In this document: positions 7,460-15,995 of the stretch, in pieces
Layout: every line of letters begins with the position of its first letter
Position numbering within the stretch: the first letter of the stretch is position 1
Source: a virus
Virus record (IMG/VR): IMGVR_UViG_3300030333_008349
Location: 1 to 23,269 of that record
DNA: 23,269 nt
Direction: 5' to 3' (one strand)
Translations under genes and position numbers: made by a program
Notes under the pieces: generated by a model
The model's input: the letters and a program-made list of their open reading frames with translations, nothing else
Told to the model about the DNA's origin: nothing
The model's database searches: none

Positions 7460-8435
7460 GTGTAAAGAATGTAGTAGAGAATTCGGAAGCGAAGCGTCGC
7501 TGCATAGACATATCAAAATTCACGATATGAATCTTGCAGATTATTATACAAAAAACTTTCCAAGAAAAAATTTATTAACTGGAGAGCTTCTACCGTTCAA
7601 AAATAAAAAAGATTATTTTGAAAAAGATTTTTCTACTTATAGTCAGTTGCTAAAGTGGTGTCATTCAAGTCCTACAGAAAAAGTTAAAGAGTATGCGCTT
7701 AACAAATTAAAAAATCGCATAAAAGACAAAGATTTAAACTTTGGGCCAACTCATTTAGAACTTTTATTAACTGAGCTGCCTACTGTAGACATTTATAAAA
7801 AACTTTTTTCAAGCTACTCTCACGCTTGTAGTCAAGCTGGAGTCACCCCAATGCTTTATAGAAAATTGCCTGATGATTTTTTTGAAGTTGATGGACTTGA
7901 TAATTTAGAAGTTGTAATTGACACCAGAGAAAACAAGCCGCTTCCTTTTAAACACACAAAAAAATTTGCATTAGATTTTGCCGACTATACTGCAAGCGGT
8001 AGCAGGTATGACTACACATTTATAGAAAGAAAAAGCGAAAGTGATTTCAAATCAACAATGTCTCAAAATTTCTCTAGGTTTAGACGTGAAATGTCAAGAG
8101 CAAAAGCTATGGACAGTTATGTATTTATTGTGGTTGATAGTGACATAAAAAAAATCAAAAAACAAAATCATTTTTCTCCACATCCATCAAATTTAAAATT
8201 TATTTTTCATAACATGAAAGCTTTGTGTCACGAGTTTCCACAAACATGTCAATTTATATTTTCTGGTAATAGAACTACATCAATGGATTTAATTCAAAGA
8301 ATTTTATATTTTGGCAGAAAAATTTGGTACTGTGACTTACAATATTATATAGACGCAAGAAACTATGGCCTGGCAAAAAGGAAATCAAAAAGACAGACCC
8401 AACAAACATCGCGATATCAACAAGCTGCTTCTTGA
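7449..8435 (+). CDS. C2H2 zinc finger / ERCC4-family nuclease
   Basis: A 328-residue fusion. Residues 5-25 are a textbook C2H2 finger (Cys5-x2-Cys8-x12-His21-x3-His25). Residues about 153-290 carry the ERCC4 (XPF/MUS81) nuclease core: VVIDTRE at 155-161, an ADY at 178-180 where GDY is usual, and the diagnostic ERKxxxD at 193-199, followed by a conserved-looking Arg/Glu helix. The family cuts branched or structured DNA using metal ions. Here it lies between a possible small terminase and the large terminase, whose start it overlaps by 71 nt, so a role in DNA packaging or in resolving concatemer branches before packaging (as T4 gp49 does) is plausible. The finger could bind DNA or the terminase. 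Domain calls are firm; the biological role is inferred. Confidence 0.8.
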   Translation: MSFKCKECSREFGSEASLHRHIKIHDMNLADYYTKNFPRKNLLTGELLPFKNKKDYFEKDFSTYSQLLKWCHSSPTEKVKEYALNKLKNRIKDKDLNFGPTHLELLLTELPTVDIYKKLFSSYSHACSQAGVTPMLYRKLPDDFFEVDGLDNLEVVIDTRENKPLPFKHTKKFALDFADYTASGSRYDYTFIERKSESDFKSTMSQNFSRFRREMSRAKAMDSYVFIVVDSDIKKIKKQNHFSPHPSNLKFIFHNMKALCHEFPQTCQFIFSGNRTTSMDLIQRILYFGRKIWYCDLQYYIDARNYGLAKRKSKRQTQQTSRYQQAAS

Positions 8436-10239
8436 TGAGAATCTTGGTTTTCTTGAAGAAAGAGAAGCAAAGTTATACTTATATCAATTTTTAAGAGAGA
8501 ACACTACGTTTGCTGCAGATTTGCTTATGGGAATTAAACTGTTTCCGTTTCAGCATATGTCGATTAAGGCAATGTTTGAGACTGACTATTTTATGGGTGT
8601 ATGGTCTCGTGGTATGTCCAAGTCTTTTACTACTGCAATTTTCGCAGCATTAGACGCTATGCTCAATCAAGGCGTAGAAATAGGTATACTTTCTAAATCT
8701 TTCAGGCAGGCTAAAATGATATTTAAGAAAATTGAAGACATAGCCGCTAAACCTGAAGCAGCCTTGTTTGCCCAATGCATTACAAAGAAAAGCAAAAGTA
8801 ACGATGAGTGGCTACTGGAAATCGGAAGGTCAAGGATAAGAGCCTTGCCTCTTGGTGATGGTGAGAAGCTGCGTGGTTTTCGTTTTCACAGAATTATTAT
8901 TGATGAATTTTTATTGATGCCAGAGCGAATATATAATGAAGTCATTGTACCGTTTTTGTCTGTTGTAGAAAATCCAACTCAACGTGAAGATTTATACAAT
9001 CTAGAAACAAAGTTAATAAAAGAAGGCAAGATGGTTGAAGAAGAAAGATACGTATGGCCTAACAATAAATTAATTGCATTGTCTTCTGCGTCTTACAAAT
9101 TTGAGTATATGTATAAACTTTATACTCAATTTGAAAATCTTATATTTAATCAAAACTCTACTGATACTGCGCACAGAACAATTATGCAATTTTCTTACGA
9201 TTGTGCGCCAAAGCAACTGTACGACCAAAATCTTTTAAATCAGGCGAAGTCAACAATGAGTCAAAGCCAGTTTGATAGAGAGTTTGGAGCTGTGTTTACT
9301 GATGACAGCAGTGGATACTTTAAGATATCTAAAATGGCCGAGTGCACAATACCAGATGGTGAAGATCCATCCGTTGAAGTTGCTGGTGAACCAGGCGCAG
9401 AATATTTACTAGCTTTTGACCCAAGCTGGGCAGAAAGCGAAAGCTCAGATGATTTTGCAATTCAAATTTTCAAACTTAATGCGGAAAGACAAATGGGTAC
9501 AGTTGTTCATAGTTATGCGTTATCTGGCGCAAATATGAAAGATCACATTAGGTACTTTTCTTATATTTTACAAAATTTTAATATCGTGATGGTAGTTGGT
9601 GATTATGCAGGAGGCGTACAATTTATTAGTGCTTGTAACGAAAGTGAAATATTTAAACAAGATAAGCTGCAATTGAAAATTATAGAGGCGGATTTTGAGC
9701 GGCCTGAGAATTATAACGATGATTTACAAAAAGCCAGAAATCAGTATAATAAAAACGAAGGTAAGATTTGTTATTTAAGAAAGCCAACAAGCAATTGGAT
9801 TCGTCAAGCTAACGAGTTACTTCAATCCAACTTAGATCATTCAAGAATATTTTTCGCGTCAAAAGCGATTGATGAATCTTATCAAGTTCAAAGAAGAAAA
9901 AGAATTCCTATCGATAAATTAAAATATTTGAAATCAAACGATTCTGTTGAAAAAATGTCTAAAGAGGCTAAAATGATAGACTTTATTGAACATCAATCAG
10001 ACATGATAGAATTAACGAAAGTTGAATGTGCACTTATTCAAATCACTACGACAAGTCAAGGCACTCAAACTTTTGACTTACCCGCTAATTTAAAAAGGCA
10101 ATCTGGCAGAGACAAAGCTAGAAAAGATAGTTATTCTGCGCTAGTATTAGGCAATTGGATGATAAAGACTTATTTTGACATGTTGAATTTTAAACAAAAA
10201 GAAGTCGTGTCAACTTTTACTCCAATGTTTATAAATTAA
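8365..10239 (+). CDS. terL: Terminase large subunit (packaging ATPase and nuclease)
   Basis: A 624-residue two-domain packaging motor that binds the portal, pumps DNA into the prohead and cuts the concatemer. ATPase motifs are Walker A SRGMSKS (81-87), Walker B RIIIDEF (176-182), and a coupling motif LSSAS (239-243). The RNase H-like nuclease domain begins near 345 and shows three acidic sites: Asp352 in AFDPSW, Asp413 in VVGDYAGG, and Asp588 in RKDSYSAL. Length and order match a complete enzyme. The chosen ATG overlaps the upstream nuclease gene by 71 nt, which is long, but the next in-frame Met (near residue 55) would remove N-terminal sequence before the ATPase core. An alternative non-ATG start in the overlap cannot be excluded. 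Confidence 0.95.
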   Translation: MAWQKGNQKDRPNKHRDINKLLLDENLGFLEEREAKLYLYQFLRENTTFAADLLMGIKLFPFQHMSIKAMFETDYFMGVWSRGMSKSFTTAIFAALDAMLNQGVEIGILSKSFRQAKMIFKKIEDIAAKPEAALFAQCITKKSKSNDEWLLEIGRSRIRALPLGDGEKLRGFRFHRIIIDEFLLMPERIYNEVIVPFLSVVENPTQREDLYNLETKLIKEGKMVEEERYVWPNNKLIALSSASYKFEYMYKLYTQFENLIFNQNSTDTAHRTIMQFSYDCAPKQLYDQNLLNQAKSTMSQSQFDREFGAVFTDDSSGYFKISKMAECTIPDGEDPSVEVAGEPGAEYLLAFDPSWAESESSDDFAIQIFKLNAERQMGTVVHSYALSGANMKDHIRYFSYILQNFNIVMVVGDYAGGVQFISACNESEIFKQDKLQLKIIEADFERPENYNDDLQKARNQYNKNEGKICYLRKPTSNWIRQANELLQSNLDHSRIFFASKAIDESYQVQRRKRIPIDKLKYLKSNDSVEKMSKEAKMIDFIEHQSDMIELTKVECALIQITTTSQGTQTFDLPANLKRQSGRDKARKDSYSALVLGNWMIKTYFDMLNFKQKEVVSTFTPMFIN

Positions 10240-10279
10240 AGTAGTTTTTAAACTTTTAAAAGTAACTTTGCTAACTTTA

Positions 10280-10285
10280 GTGTAA
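10280..10285 (+). promoter_or_regulatory. GTGTAA motif, putative portal gene promoter
   Basis: The motif lies 9 nt before the portal ATG with no Shine-Dalgarno between them. If it is a -10-like core, the transcript would be nearly leaderless. Just upstream is a 12-bp palindrome, acttttaaaagt (10252-10263), of uncertain meaning. Confidence 0.5.
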
Positions 10286-10294
10286 CATAAACAA

Positions 10295-12289
10295 ATGGCC
10301 GAGAAAAGAAAATATACCAAGAAGTCTGAATACTGGAATAAGTTTCAACAAAAGCAGTCTATCGAAGAGGCTTTAGCGACAAATCCGTTGTTACAGAACA
10401 GTACTTATAGTCCGAGTTTAGAAGGTTCGGCTTATTTTGATAATACGTCTAAGGCTTCTTACAACCGAGCGGGTAGCAGTGCGCCTTCAAGATCAAGAGT
10501 CAATCGTATACACAGAGTTGTACAGAGAGATAAATTTTCAAACATTCGAGAAGGCCTGTTGCCATTTGATTATGCCGTTAATGGAATCAATGTAAGAGAC
10601 ACTATTGAGCTTTGTCAAAAAGCTTATGCTAATGTCGCGATATTTAGAAATGCGATAGATATTATGGCAGAATTTTCTAACTCAGAAATATTTCTTGATG
10701 GTGGAAGCAGAAAGTCTAGAGACTTTATAACCGCATGGTTTAAGAAAATAAAGTTATGGAAACTGACAGACCAATATTTTAGAGAATATTACAGGTCTGG
10801 AAATATATTCTTTTATAAGATAGATGGCAAATTTAATACAGAAGATTTTATTAAAATGACAAAAACTTATGGTTCTGTGTCTGTCAATAAAATACCTATT
10901 AAATACATTTTACTAAATCCGTTTGACATTGTCGCAAGAAGAACTACTGGCTATGAAACCACTGGAGTGTATGCGAAAGTATTGAGCGAATATGAAATTG
11001 AAAGATTAAAAAATCCTAAAAACGATTACGATCGAGAAGTTTATGAGGGGCTACCGAAAAATATAAAAGATAACTTTAAAATGAATGGATATCAGCCAGA
11101 CGGCGCAAAGATTGAGCTTGAGCCAGAGAGGTTAAGATATTCTTTTTATAAAAAGCAAGATTATGAGCCATTTGCAGTTCCATTCGGATATTCTGTTTTA
11201 GAAGATATTAACATGAAGCTTGAGTTTAAGAAAATTGACCAAGCGATTGTAAGAACGATTGAAAACGTTATATTGTTAATAACCATGGGCAACGAGCCAA
11301 GTAAAGGCGGTATCAATCATAACAATCTTGCAGCCATGCAAGAGCTTTTCAGAAATGAAAGTGTTGGCAGGGTTTTAGTTTCTGATTATACAACTAAAGC
11401 AGAATTTGTTATACCCGACATGAATAAAATTTTAGGGTATGAGAAGTATCGCATAGTTAACGAAGATATAAAAGAAGGTTTGCAGAATATTATCGTTGGC
11501 AGCGAAAAATACAGTAACACAGCAGTTAAAGCAGAAATATTTTTAGAAAGACTCAAAGAGTCTAGAGAAGCTTTTCTCAATGATTTTCTTCAGCCAGAAA
11601 TTAAGCAAGTATGCAAAAATATGGGCTTTAGGAATTACCCCACTGCAAGATTTAAAGAAGTTGACACTAAAGACTCAACACAGACTCAAAGAGTTGCGAC
11701 TAGACTTATGGAGCTTGGACTTATTACACCAGAGCAGGGAATGGACGTAATCAACAAAGGTGTCTTTCCTGAATCTGAAGAAGTTGGGAAGTCACAAGAG
11801 CAATTTATTGAGCAAAGAAAAATGGGATATTATAATCCTATTGTCGGTGGCGTACCCATGATTGAGCCAGACGAGGAAGAAGAGAAAAAAGAAACTCAAA
11901 ATGTGCCAGGCGTACCAGGCAGGCCAGCAGGCACAAACGGAATACCACAAGAAGTTTCGCGGGCAAACATATCTGCAGAAAATGTTACTAAAACAATTGA
12001 AGCATCCGAAAAATTAGAAAGCTTTTGCAAGAAGACTGCAAGAAAGCATTTTAAGATTAAAAGGCTTAACAAAAATCAAAATAATATGTTAGAAGATCTT
12101 TGTAAAAAAATAGTTATAGCTAAAAGTCAAGATGAGTGGGAGCAGGTAGCAGAGTCTTGTATAAAAGACAATAATAAGATATTAAAGTTAGATATATTAG
12201 ATGAAATCGCTCAAACCGCTGCTGATCACAGACTTACGGACTACAGCGCTGCAATAGTTTATCATTCTAAAAAATTCTCAAATGAGTAA
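10295..12289 (+). CDS. Portal protein
   Basis: A 664-residue protein directly after the large terminase and before the prohead protease, which is the standard portal position. The portal-like core spans about 95-510: an early helix (FRNAIDIMAEF, 117-127), YREYY-x-SGNIFFYKIDG (about 163-178), YILLNPFDI (204-212), then long helices around 300-335 and 395-440 that fit stem, clip and crown helices. The dodecameric portal is the DNA channel, the docking site for terminase and the base for the connectors. After an acidic, Pro/Gly-rich linker (about 522-555) there is an extra, Lys-rich helical C-terminal domain (560-664) whose role I cannot assign; it may face the DNA or the scaffold. Confidence 0.85.
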   Translation: MAEKRKYTKKSEYWNKFQQKQSIEEALATNPLLQNSTYSPSLEGSAYFDNTSKASYNRAGSSAPSRSRVNRIHRVVQRDKFSNIREGLLPFDYAVNGINVRDTIELCQKAYANVAIFRNAIDIMAEFSNSEIFLDGGSRKSRDFITAWFKKIKLWKLTDQYFREYYRSGNIFFYKIDGKFNTEDFIKMTKTYGSVSVNKIPIKYILLNPFDIVARRTTGYETTGVYAKVLSEYEIERLKNPKNDYDREVYEGLPKNIKDNFKMNGYQPDGAKIELEPERLRYSFYKKQDYEPFAVPFGYSVLEDINMKLEFKKIDQAIVRTIENVILLITMGNEPSKGGINHNNLAAMQELFRNESVGRVLVSDYTTKAEFVIPDMNKILGYEKYRIVNEDIKEGLQNIIVGSEKYSNTAVKAEIFLERLKESREAFLNDFLQPEIKQVCKNMGFRNYPTARFKEVDTKDSTQTQRVATRLMELGLITPEQGMDVINKGVFPESEEVGKSQEQFIEQRKMGYYNPIVGGVPMIEPDEEEEKKETQNVPGVPGRPAGTNGIPQEVSRANISAENVTKTIEASEKLESFCKKTARKHFKIKRLNKNQNNMLEDLCKKIVIAKSQDEWEQVAESCIKDNNKILKLDILDEIAQTAADHRLTDYSAAIVYHSKKFSNE

Positions 12290-12294
12290 AAAGC

Positions 12295-12300
12295 GTGTAA
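12295..12300 (+). promoter_or_regulatory. GTGTAA motif, putative capsid operon promoter
   Basis: The motif lies 33 nt before the protease-scaffold ATG. The unit it would drive (protease-scaffold, decoration, major capsid) ends at the terminator at 15900-15926. An AAGAGA Shine-Dalgarno-like sequence lies just before the ATG. Confidence 0.5.
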
Positions 12301-12333
12301 CAAATTTATAGTTTCCACTTTTTATCAAGAGAA

Positions 12334-13968
12334 ATGGCAAATAAATACAAATACACGACAAAGTTCTTGCAACCAATTATTGCTTCCGCAGATATTGATC
12401 AGGAAAATATAAAAATTTCAAAAGCTTCATTAGAGGACTTGAAGAGTTTAATTCCAAGTTCGGTAGAGCTTGATAAAAATATCGATTTAGTTGGTGTTGC
12501 CTTTAATGCTGCTGTTGTTAATAAGTTCAATAGAAATCACGATGGAATTTCAACTGACACCGCTTTAGCTGTTAAAGACTATTTTGTTCATAAGCCTACA
12601 AATATAGAACATAAAAAACAAAGAATTGTAGGACATATTGTTTCGGCAGGTTTTTCAGGATATGGCAATAACGAACTTTTAAGTCCTGAAGAGTTAACGG
12701 GAACCAGTGATCCGTTTAACATTTCTTTAGGCGCAGTAGTTTATCGTATGGTGGACAGAAGATTTGCTGAGCTTTTAAATAAGTCTGTGGATCCAGATAG
12801 CCCAATGCATAATCAAGTTTCTGCGAGTTGGGAGATTGGCTTTAATGATTACCAAATTGCTGTGGGCAGTGAGAATTTATCTGAGGCAGAGATAGTAACT
12901 GATGAAAAACAGATTGAGGAGCTATCTCAATACTTAAAAGCTTCAGACGGCCGAGGAGAAATGGACGATGGGACGATTGTTAGAAGGTTAGTAGTTGGTA
13001 ATGTTTACCCTTTAGGCATAGGGTTTACAGCTAACCCAGCCGCTGATGTTGAAGGGGTTGTTGTTTCAGAACAAAATAATCAATTAAACATGTCTGACCG
13101 TAGAGATTTATCTGCGACATTGAGTGATGAAGCTCAAGAAATTTTAAAAAATATTTTAAACTTTAAAAATAATATTTCACAAACCGAAAAAAACACTGTA
13201 AAATCTGAAAGAGAAAGTAATTCTAGCATTATGAATACTAACCAATTAGTTCAAGAAATTAAATCTGTGCTCGATGAAAAGCTTTCTTCTGAAAAAATGT
13301 CGAAAGACACGTTCGCCGAAGAGTCAGTTGCATCTATTTCTTCAATCATTAACGAAGCAATTCGTGAAAAAAATGAAGAGTACAAGCAACAGCTCGTAAG
13401 CGAAAAAGAAGAAAAAGCTAAAATTGAGGCTCAGCACCAAGAGCTTACTGCTTCCGTGGAAGAAATGAAACAGAAGCTGGAAGCGGCTGAAGAGAAGATT
13501 CGTCAGTTCGAAGACGAGAAGCAACACGAAGAGTCGCTTGCTCGTTTTAACGCTCGCATGGAAGCTGTTGAGCAAGATTATGAACTGAGTGAGGCTGATT
13601 TGAAGATTGTCGCATCTGAAGTTAAAGAATTAACTGAAGCAGATGAGGCGTTCGCTTCTTATCAGGAGAAGTTGGCTGTAGTTTTTGCTCATAAGAGCAA
13701 AGAGCATCTACAGGCCGAAAAAGATAAATTCGATAGCGCTGTCGCTGAAGCAGTTGAAAAACGCGTTTCAGAGCTCAAAGAAGTGAAAGCTTCTGATGAC
13801 ACTGTTGTCGAAGCAACAAAAGAAAATTTGGAAGAGGCTTTGGAGGACACGGAACAGGTTACCCCTGAAATCTCTAATACCAATGAGGCATCTTCTGGCG
13901 AAACGGAAACCCTGAGAACTAAGTTCCAGTCAGCGTTTAGCAAAGAAAACATCAAAGTAACCTACTAA
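12334..13968 (+). CDS. Prohead protease fused to capsid scaffold
   Basis: A 544-residue protein between portal and capsid genes. Residues 1 to about 250 look like a prohead serine protease: His93 in NIEHKKQRIVGH fits the catalytic His motif, and the Ser163/Ser165-ASWEIGF segment fits the serine strand. Which serine is the nucleophile is not certain. Residues about 300-544 are highly charged and mostly helical with a coiled coil near 340-410, as expected of a scaffold that shapes the prohead and is then degraded. An in-frame internal ATG at 13231 (residue 300) could produce free scaffold, as lambda C/Nu3 does. Codon use changes toward G/C-ending codons in the scaffold part. Confidence 0.8.
   Translation: MANKYKYTTKFLQPIIASADIDQENIKISKASLEDLKSLIPSSVELDKNIDLVGVAFNAAVVNKFNRNHDGISTDTALAVKDYFVHKPTNIEHKKQRIVGHIVSAGFSGYGNNELLSPEELTGTSDPFNISLGAVVYRMVDRRFAELLNKSVDPDSPMHNQVSASWEIGFNDYQIAVGSENLSEAEIVTDEKQIEELSQYLKASDGRGEMDDGTIVRRLVVGNVYPLGIGFTANPAADVEGVVVSEQNNQLNMSDRRDLSATLSDEAQEILKNILNFKNNISQTEKNTVKSERESNSSIMNTNQLVQEIKSVLDEKLSSEKMSKDTFAEESVASISSIINEAIREKNEEYKQQLVSEKEEKAKIEAQHQELTASVEEMKQKLEAAEEKIRQFEDEKQHEESLARFNARMEAVEQDYELSEADLKIVASEVKELTEADEAFASYQEKLAVVFAHKSKEHLQAEKDKFDSAVAEAVEKRVSELKEVKASDDTVVEATKENLEEALEDTEQVTPEISNTNEASSGETETLRTKFQSAFSKENIKVTY
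13231..13968 (+). CDS. Possible separate scaffold protein from an in-frame internal start
   Basis: Met300 of the protease-scaffold opens a 245-residue product that covers only the charged, coiled-coil scaffold part. It follows a polar Ser/Glu/Lys-rich linker that would suit a domain boundary. Upstream is a purine-rich stretch (gaaagagaaag) about 13 nt away, a weak ribosome-binding candidate. Internal in-frame scaffold starts are established in lambda (Nu3 within gpC). Here it is only an inference; the same scaffold could instead be released by self-cleavage. Confidence 0.35.
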   Translation: MNTNQLVQEIKSVLDEKLSSEKMSKDTFAEESVASISSIINEAIREKNEEYKQQLVSEKEEKAKIEAQHQELTASVEEMKQKLEAAEEKIRQFEDEKQHEESLARFNARMEAVEQDYELSEADLKIVASEVKELTEADEAFASYQEKLAVVFAHKSKEHLQAEKDKFDSAVAEAVEKRVSELKEVKASDDTVVEATKENLEEALEDTEQVTPEISNTNEASSGETETLRTKFQSAFSKENIKVTY

Positions 13969-13980
13969 AAATCAAGCATT

Positions 13981-14700
13981 ATGGCAAATAGACTATTACC
14001 ATTTAGGCAATACGACGAAAACGATGTTATCAACTTGTTCGCAAATGATACTTCGGATACTAATCCAAGTACCAATGGCAACGGTAGTGCAGGAGTTTTC
14101 GTTAGTGTTAAGAGTGGTGGAGGGAATTTTAGTAATGACCCCATCACCTACGTTGATCGTGCGGAGCTTAGCGCTTCTCAGGATCATACACGGAACCAAT
14201 ATCCCGAAGTTCAGTTAAAAGTTACAGCTGCATCAGTTGGCGCTTTTGCTGGCGAGGTTGTTGGTGTTACATTGAAGCAGACCCTTGAGCAGGATGAAAA
14301 CGGAGAAAAACTCCTTTACAATCCAGTCAAAAAGGACGAGCTTCAAGCAGTACTCTCTGGCCAGGCGGTTCCGCTTGCAACGAGAGGTATCTTCACTTTA
14401 ACTAGTGACGCAATTGATAACGCTGGTGGTAACATTGCCACTCATCCAACTCCTGGTCAAGCGTGTATTATCTCTCCCGAGACTGCGGGTAAAGTTAGCG
14501 GTATCGCCTTTACTACGTTGTACGGTCCCACCCTTACATCTACTACTGGTCACGCTCACGTTGCTGGTGGTGGTACTGTTGTGAAATATACAGCAGACCA
14601 TGTTATCGGTACTTGGATCGGCACTGGAACAAGAAGGACTGTTGGGCCTATCACTGATGTGGCGGCTGGAACTTATGGCGTTCTCAAGTTGAATCTGTAA
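13981..14700 (+). CDS. Head decoration/stabilising protein (probable)
   Basis: A 239-residue, beta-rich protein between the protease-scaffold and the major capsid protein, the usual place of lambda gpD-like decoration proteins. The N-terminal 60 residues are polar with a Gly/Ser/Asn-rich stretch. The C-terminal half has Gly/Thr-rich strands and a GHAHVAGGGT segment. I see no diagnostic motif, so the call rests on position, size and composition. It is 12 nt after the preceding stop, and its start lacks a Shine-Dalgarno. Codon use matches the major capsid gene, suggesting high expression. Confidence 0.6.
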   Translation: MANRLLPFRQYDENDVINLFANDTSDTNPSTNGNGSAGVFVSVKSGGGNFSNDPITYVDRAELSASQDHTRNQYPEVQLKVTAASVGAFAGEVVGVTLKQTLEQDENGEKLLYNPVKKDELQAVLSGQAVPLATRGIFTLTSDAIDNAGGNIATHPTPGQACIISPETAGKVSGIAFTTLYGPTLTSTTGHAHVAGGGTVVKYTADHVIGTWIGTGTRRTVGPITDVAAGTYGVLKLNL

Positions 14701-14713
14701 TCTTAGAAACCAG

Positions 14714-14719
14714 AAAGGA
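14714..14719 (+). promoter_or_regulatory. Strong ribosome-binding site of the major capsid gene
   Basis: AAAGGA lies 9 nt before the capsid ATG at 14729. It is one of the best Shine-Dalgarno matches in the window, where many genes have none, and fits the high demand for capsid protein. Confidence 0.7.
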
Positions 14720-14728
14720 ATCAAGAAA

Positions 14729-15874
14729 ATGAATATTACCTTAAAAAGAACTCCAGAACAGATTGAGTTGATTCAGGCAATGGGCTCTAAGAACAGAGAC
14801 ACTGCTTATGAAGCTCAAGTAGCATTGGCCGAGTTTATCGGTCCAGTTATTAATGAAGTGATTCAGACTGCTCCTACTATGAGCAATTTGTTTACTCCAC
14901 TTCAGTTTAACGCTGACGACAATCCTAGCATTCCGCTAGATGTGTATTACGATGTGTCTGATGAAGATTACATCAACGTTTATAGCACGCATGCTCCAGG
15001 TGGTCTCCCGACTAACCAGGTAACACCGACGCATGCTGAAATGAAGGTTGCAACTTACAAGCTCGACACAGCTGTTTCTTTTGACAAGAGATACGCTTCT
15101 CGTTCGAGATTGGACGTTGTCAGTAAGACCTTCACTCGCGCTGCACAGGAAATCTTGCTCAAGCAAGAGAGAACTTCTGCCAACTTGCTTTTGGGCGCTT
15201 TGGCGAATGGTTCTACCACTGCTGACGGTACAACCTATCAGCATTTGGTAACCTCTGCTCAGGCTGGCCGTTTCCTTTTGGATGACTTGAACACTATGTT
15301 GACAAGAGCCAAGAGAATTCGTCCTTCTTGGGCTGGTGGTACTCCTGTTGGTGGCAATGCTGGAATCACAGACATGATCTGTTCTCCAGAAGTTGTCGCT
15401 GATCTGCGTGAGATCGCTTATAACCCAATTAACACAAGAGAAGCTGATGGTACTGCAGCAGCTGCTGGCCAGTTTGGTCAGGGCGCTCCAGACTCTGTTC
15501 GTGCAGCAATGTACAGCAGCGCTGGTATTCCTGAGTTCTTTGGTGTTAATGTTATGGAAATCCATGAGTTGGGCGCTAGCAAGAAGTTTACTTCAATTCT
15601 TGCAGCTCTTTCACCAACCAGCGATAACAACCCGAACACAGCTAATTCAAACTCGTTTGCTGCTACTGACGATGTCGTTCTCGGCATTGACCGCAGCCGT
15701 GACGCATTTGTCCGCTGTATCGCTGTCGATTCTGAGACTGGCTCCGAGTTTAACCTCGTTGCAGATGATCAGTTTACTATTCGTCAGCAAAAGGTTGGCT
15801 ACTTCGGCTCTATCGAGGAAGGCAGAGTTGTGTTGGATGACCGAGCAATCGTTGGTATCGACCTCGAGGCTTAA
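14729..15874 (+). CDS. Major capsid protein (HK97 fold)
   Basis: A 381-residue protein. Position after portal, protease-scaffold and decoration genes, length, and pattern fit an HK97-fold major capsid protein: an N-terminal helical arm (residues about 5-50), central helix-rich segment with AAQEILLKQERTSANLLLGAL, a Gly/Ala-rich loop, and a C-terminal AFVRCIAV/QQKVGYFGSIEEGRVVLDD beta segment resembling the P/A-domain end of the family. No large N-terminal delta domain is present, consistent with the separate scaffold fused to the protease. It has a strong Shine-Dalgarno, G/C-ending codons, and a strong terminator right after it, all signs of high expression. Confidence 0.88.
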   Translation: MNITLKRTPEQIELIQAMGSKNRDTAYEAQVALAEFIGPVINEVIQTAPTMSNLFTPLQFNADDNPSIPLDVYYDVSDEDYINVYSTHAPGGLPTNQVTPTHAEMKVATYKLDTAVSFDKRYASRSRLDVVSKTFTRAAQEILLKQERTSANLLLGALANGSTTADGTTYQHLVTSAQAGRFLLDDLNTMLTRAKRIRPSWAGGTPVGGNAGITDMICSPEVVADLREIAYNPINTREADGTAAAAGQFGQGAPDSVRAAMYSSAGIPEFFGVNVMEIHELGASKKFTSILAALSPTSDNNPNTANSNSFAATDDVVLGIDRSRDAFVRCIAVDSETGSEFNLVADDQFTIRQQKVGYFGSIEEGRVVLDDRAIVGIDLEA

Positions 15875-15899
15875 TACATTATTAAATGTTATTACAAAA

Positions 15900-15926
15900 C
15901 CCACTCCTTCGGGAGTGGGTTTTTTT
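15900..15926 (+). terminator. Rho-independent terminator after the major capsid gene
   Basis: An 8-bp perfect stem, CCCACTCC (15900-15907) with GGAGTGGG (15912-15919), closed by a stable TTCG tetraloop and followed by seven Ts. A preceding AAAA run can extend the stem. It lies 25 nt after the capsid stop. Confidence 0.95.
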
Positions 15927-15947
15927 GTTCTATTTTGCACGTTAAGA

Positions 15948-15953
15948 GTGTAA
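15948..15953 (+). promoter_or_regulatory. GTGTAA motif, putative promoter after the capsid terminator
   Basis: The motif lies 42 nt before the ATG at 15996 and 22 nt beyond the terminator T-tract, restarting transcription for the SAP-like and adaptor genes. Confidence 0.5.
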
Positions 15954-15995
15954 TTCCAATAGAAAATATAGTGCATAAAGATAATATATAATATC

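Noticed and set aside
10252-10263. Palindrome acttttaaaagt as a terminator for the terminase operon
   Set aside because: It has no loop room and no following T-tract, and such A/T palindromes are likely by chance in this DNA; a similar cttttaaaag lies at 19489-19498.
14936-15565. A 209-codon open frame on the minus strand across the capsid gene
   Set aside because: It is antisense to a well-supported capsid gene, rich in Ser/Cys/Arg as expected of a shadow frame, and has no promoter or ribosome-binding site.
15393-15953. A 186-codon plus-strand frame in the capsid gene region
   Set aside because: It is a Leu/Ser-rich alternative frame of the capsid gene and extends through its terminator.
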